Assembly (NCBI GenBank): GCA_017999985.1
Contig: JAGNKU010000016.1
Coordinates: 1 to 64,000, forward strand
DNA length: 64,000 bases
Source: Phycisphaerae bacterium
GTDB taxonomy: Bacteria; Planctomycetota; Phycisphaerae; UBA1845; Fen-1342
Direction of reading: 5' to 3'
Below are positions 61,506 through 64,000 of this stretch, piece by piece. Numbering within the stretch: the first letter of the stretch is position 1; each line of letters starts with the position of its first letter. Under the pieces are notes generated by a model that saw only the letters and a program-made list of their open reading frames with translations, did no database searches and was not told the origin of the DNA. The position numbers and the translations under genes were made by a program.

Positions 61506-62021
61506 GTGAAACAGATGTTCGTCGGTGGGGCGGTGCTGGTGTTGTTGGTCGGGGGGCTGGTCGCGTACGGCGTGCGGCACTTGCGCGCGCAGTTCAGCGG
61601 TGCGGAGGGGTTCCCGGTCGGCTTCGCGCTGGGCAACGCAGGCTCGAACAGCATCGAGCTGCACGTCGCGGTGACGCACGACATGGTGAAGGCGGACCCG
61701 CCGACCATCACCCCCAACGGTGTATTGCTCTGGAACGAATGGGTTCCGCAGCATTTCGAATTGCGCGACGCGGCGGGGCAGTCCGTGCGTCTGAACCGCG
61801 CGGGCACCAGCGTCGTGATCAACGAGCGGAAGGCGTTCAACCCCGAGTTCTACCTGGTCGCACGACTCACGCCGGGCACCACGTACAGCCTCGACTACAT
61901 CCCCTATGTGGGCGAGAACAAGCGCCACCGCCATACCTTCACGGCGACGGCGGCCGAGCAGCCGTTTCAGCGCCTGATCTTCGAGACCATCCGCACTGCC
62001 CCGCCACGGTCGGCGCCGTAG
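61506..62021 (+). CDS. Membrane-anchored hypothetical protein
   Basis: From GTG 61506, with GGGAGG seven bases upstream (ATG 61515 is an alternative), the product has about 171 residues. One N-terminal membrane helix (FVGGAVLVLLVGGLVAYGV) is followed by a beta-rich domain (IELHVAVTHDM, YLVARLTPGTTYSLDYIPY), possibly immunoglobulin-like and envelope-exposed. No known domain recognised. The dispersed hairpin repeat follows after 32 bases. Confidence 0.65.
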   Translation: MKQMFVGGAVLVLLVGGLVAYGVRHLRAQFSGAEGFPVGFALGNAGSNSIELHVAVTHDMVKADPPTITPNGVLLWNEWVPQHFELRDAAGQSVRLNRAGTSVVINERKAFNPEFYLVARLTPGTTYSLDYIPYVGENKRHRHTFTATAAEQPFQRLIFETIRTAPPRSAP

Positions 62022-62053
62022 TGTACAAGCTCGTTGCAGGTGGCTCCGGTCAT

Positions 62054-62107
62054 GGGTGGTGGGGCGTCCCGCCCGCCGCGGCAACGGGCAATATGCCCGT
62101 ACCACCC
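62054..62107. repeat. Dispersed hairpin repeat (GGGTGGTACGGGC family), copy 2
   Basis: GGGTGGTGGGGCG...GCCCGTACCACCC, closely matching the repeat at 45873-45927 including the internal GGGCGTCCCGCCC and the trailing ATGTTGGA. It lies between convergent genes and may act as a bidirectional terminator or be a mobile REP-like element. Confidence 0.8.
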
Positions 62108-62141
62108 ATGTTGGAGTAATTGTGAAGAACTGCGTTGGCGG

Positions 62142-62570
62142 CTACGTCCCGAACAGCTTCTGCAGGACGTCCTTGGCCCGGTCCGCGTCCGCGTCGGCGT
62201 AGAAGGCGATGCTCGTGACGCAGCGCCCGCCGAGCGACAGGGCAGCGTAGCTGAGAATGTTGATGTTGGCGTCCGACAGCGCGTTGGCGATCTTCGCGCC
62301 GAGCCCGGGCGCGTCCGGCGCCTCGATCCGCAGCGTCCGCAAATGGCCCGCCTTGGACAACCCGGCCCTTTCCGCGGTCTCCAGCTCCTGCACGCTGCGC
62401 AGTGGGGAGATGAACAGCGTGGCCTGGCCGGAAGTCTCGCGGCGGGCGATGATCAGCTCGAGATTGAGGCCGCCGGCGCTGAGCGCCCGCAGCTTCTCGC
62501 CGAGCGCCCCCTTGTGATCCGCCAGCGTGCCACCCCAGACGTGCTCTTTCGTGATGCGATAGTCTTTCAT
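62142..62570 (-). CDS. ACT-domain protein
   Basis: The 142-residue protein appears to consist of two ACT-like units: one around residues 12-65 and a clearer one around 75-135 (IEAPDAPGLGAKIANALSDANINI, CVTSIAFYAD). ACT domains bind amino acids or related small molecules to regulate enzymes. ATG 62570 has GGGAGG upstream. The partner enzyme is unknown. Confidence 0.8.
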   Translation of the reverse strand: MKDYRITKEHVWGGTLADHKGALGEKLRALSAGGLNLELIIARRETSGQATLFISPLRSVQELETAERAGLSKAGHLRTLRIEAPDAPGLGAKIANALSDANINILSYAALSLGGRCVTSIAFYADADADRAKDVLQKLFGT

Positions 62571-62690
62571 GTCGCCTCCCGAGGCAACGAGCCGCAGCGA
62601 TCCGCTTTGAACACGCCCAGAATGTACCGTCCGCCAAGGCGAAGTGGTAGTGCGAAGTTGAAGTCCGCACGTCCGTGTCGGTCGGTCGTG

Positions 62691-63758
62691 CTACGTCCGA
62701 CGTACGGACTGGCCAACAATGTCCGCCGCCAGCCCCACGCGTCCGCCGGCGTCGCCGTCCCAGGCATGCGTCGCGATGCTCTGCACGATCTGTTCGGCCA
62801 GCCGGACCGCGGCGACGCCATCCTCCACGCTGACCGGCGGGCGCTTGTGCGTCCGCACGCATTCGACGAATGTCTCCAGCTCGGTGCGCAGCGGGTCCTG
62901 GTCGTCGATCTGCAGCGGCTCGACGTGGACCATTTTGCCGAAGTCGAGGCCCGCCATCTGCGACAGGTCCTCGATGTTCTTCTCGCGCGCCAGCTTCAGC
63001 ACGTCGAGGTTGCGGTCCAGCGTGATCGCGACGCCGACCTTCTTCTGATAGTCCAGCGAGACGTACGCCTTCTCGGCGAAGACCCGCAGCTTGCGCTCGG
63101 TCTTCAGCGCCAGGCGCGACGCGGTGAGGTTCGCCACGGCGCCGCCCCTGCAGGTCACGCGCGCGTTCGCGATGTCCTCGTACTTCCCGAGCACGTTGAC
63201 GCCGACCGCATCGACGCGCTGCACCTCATCGCGGACCAGGTGCAGCAGGATGTCGATGTCGTGGATCATCAGGTCGAACACGACGCCGACATCCGCCGAG
63301 CGGAACGTGAACGGGCTGATCCGGTGCGTTTCGACGAATTTCGGCCGCAGCCCCAGCCGGTCCACCGCCCGCACCGCCGGATTGAAGCGCTCCGTGTGCC
63401 CGACCTGCACGATGACGTCATGCTCGCGGGCAAGCGCGGCGATCTGCTCGGCATCCGTCGCCGTTGGCGCCAGCGGCTTCTCGATCAGCACATGAATGCC
63501 ACGCTCGATGAGGGGCCGGCTGACGGCCAGGTGGTGCACGGTCGGGACGGCGATGTTCACCGCGGCGACGTCGCCCAGCTCCGGCGTCAGGCGGTCGGCG
63601 TAGCGCACCTTCAGCGGTTCGGCGAGCTGCCGCGCGCGCTCCACGTTTGAGTCGATCACGGCGACGAGCTGCACGCCGGGCATCTGGGCATAGGTGCGCA
63701 CGTGGTGGCGGCCCATGTGGCCGGCGCCGATCACGGCAACGGGCAGGGGGGTATTCAA
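62691..63758 (-). CDS. Gfo/Idh/MocA-family sugar (UDP-sugar) dehydrogenase
   Basis: The 355-residue protein has the NAD(P) motif VIGAGHMGRHHVR, EKPLAPT around residue 95, GHTERFNPAV, and a C-terminal domain with DIDILLHLV. Members next to lpxA act as UDP-GlcNAc 3-dehydrogenase (GnnA) in making lipid A with amide-linked acyl chains; whether this one does so is only an inference. The start is TTG 63758 with AGAGGA upstream, four bases after the stop of the neighbouring lpxA-like gene. Confidence 0.85.
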   Translation of the reverse strand: MNTPLPVAVIGAGHMGRHHVRTYAQMPGVQLVAVIDSNVERARQLAEPLKVRYADRLTPELGDVAAVNIAVPTVHHLAVSRPLIERGIHVLIEKPLAPTATDAEQIAALAREHDVIVQVGHTERFNPAVRAVDRLGLRPKFVETHRISPFTFRSADVGVVFDLMIHDIDILLHLVRDEVQRVDAVGVNVLGKYEDIANARVTCRGGAVANLTASRLALKTERKLRVFAEKAYVSLDYQKKVGVAITLDRNLDVLKLAREKNIEDLSQMAGLDFGKMVHVEPLQIDDQDPLRTELETFVECVRTHKRPPVSVEDGVAAVRLAEQIVQSIATHAWDGDAGGRVGLAADIVGQSVRRT

Positions 63759-63762
63759 CGGG

Positions 63763-64000
63763 CTAATCCTCTTTCCGGTGGTCGTAGAAGCCGGCCAGGT
63801 CCTGCACGCTGTCCGTGCGATAGTGCTCGCGGACGCGGCCGAAGATGCCGATTTCGAGCTTGCGTTTCAGGAAGTCGACCAGGTAGCGCACGTGGTCGTC
63901 GTCGATGAGCCCGTTGGTCTCGATCTCGCGCAGGGCCTCGCTGGTGCGCAGCGGGGCGCGCTCGCCGCGCCGGGCATACAGCAGCCGCGCGGCCGCGCGG
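63763..64000 (-). CDS. C-terminal part of a probable LpxA-type acyltransferase (cut by window end)
   Basis: The last 79 codons of a minus-strand gene run off the window and end at TAG 63763. The residues RLLYARRGERAPLRTSEAL and DDHVRYLVDFLKRKLEIGIFG resemble the helical C-terminus of UDP-GlcNAc acyltransferase (LpxA), which follows the left-handed beta helix. The four-base spacing to the Gfo/Idh gene fits an lpxA operon. The N-terminal repeats that would prove it lie outside the window. Confidence 0.45.
   Translation of the reverse strand, partial: RAAARLLYARRGERAPLRTSEALREIETNGLIDDDHVRYLVDFLKRKLEIGIFGRVREHYRTDSVQDLAGFYDHRKED

Overview
The window is GC-rich, densely coded bacterial chromosome with no rRNA, phage, transposase or CRISPR. 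It most likely comes from a planctomycete, possibly of the Phycisphaerae type. The clues are two small membrane proteins ending in the CGYDLTGN...CPECG zinc ribbon common in that phylum, an ECF sigma factor translationally coupled to a receptor-like Ser/Thr kinase, a secreted protein with a dockerin/EF-hand tail, a DUF4091 lipoprotein, and LspA and DksA-like proteins in unusual forms. The genome source is inferred from protein families only.

Layout. 0-5.3 kb: two small secreted or membrane proteins, tRNA-Pro(GGG), lspA, a DksA/TraR-like gene with a strong sigma-70 promoter, trpD and a membrane-anchored TPR-like protein. 5.4-12 kb: a secreted low-complexity protein, an orphan binding lipoprotein, the split lysine-ketoglutarate reductase/saccharopine dehydrogenase pair, and an HtrA/Deg protease. 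12-20 kb: an MFS exporter, a GT39-like membrane glycosyltransferase, nadB, 5-formyl-THF cyclo-ligase, rarA and spoVR. 20-30 kb: a thioredoxin-fold-like membrane protein, a DUF2723-like protein, a classical etfB-etfA pair, an oxidoreductase/DUF4091 lipoprotein operon and purC. 30-38 kb: two tandem HDOD genes, a Tat-type alkaline phosphatase, a serine beta-lactamase-like hydrolase, a dockerin-like protein and a two-protease-domain fusion. 38-45 kb: an acyl-CoA dehydrogenase with a second, bifurcating-like EtfA/EtfB pair, fabI, and a palindrome-rich repeat island holding a small zinc-ribbon gene between 52-bp inverted repeats. 45-54 kb: a Bfd-like ferredoxin, an alpha/beta hydrolase, a coiled-coil protein, a metallophosphoesterase, ispF, a zinc-ribbon protein, prkA (yeaG) and yeaH. 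54-64 kb: the kinase/ECF pair, DUF456, an RRM protein, folD, a POT transporter, a YkgJ-like protein, an ACT-domain protein, and a Gfo/Idh/MocA gene next to the C-terminal end of a possible lpxA.

How the genes work together. Lysine catabolism, the classical ETF and the acyl-CoA dehydrogenase with its own ETF would feed electrons from amino-acid and fatty-acid oxidation. PrkA, YeaH and SpoVR form a known stress/starvation functional set but lie about 30 kb apart here. The most unusual signals are palindromic repeats: some lie inside reading frames (the acyl-CoA dehydrogenase and its etfB), and others form hairpins and inverted repeats between genes. Also notable are a FolD lacking the catalytic cyclohydrolase lysine and a C39-like/HExxH double-protease fusion.
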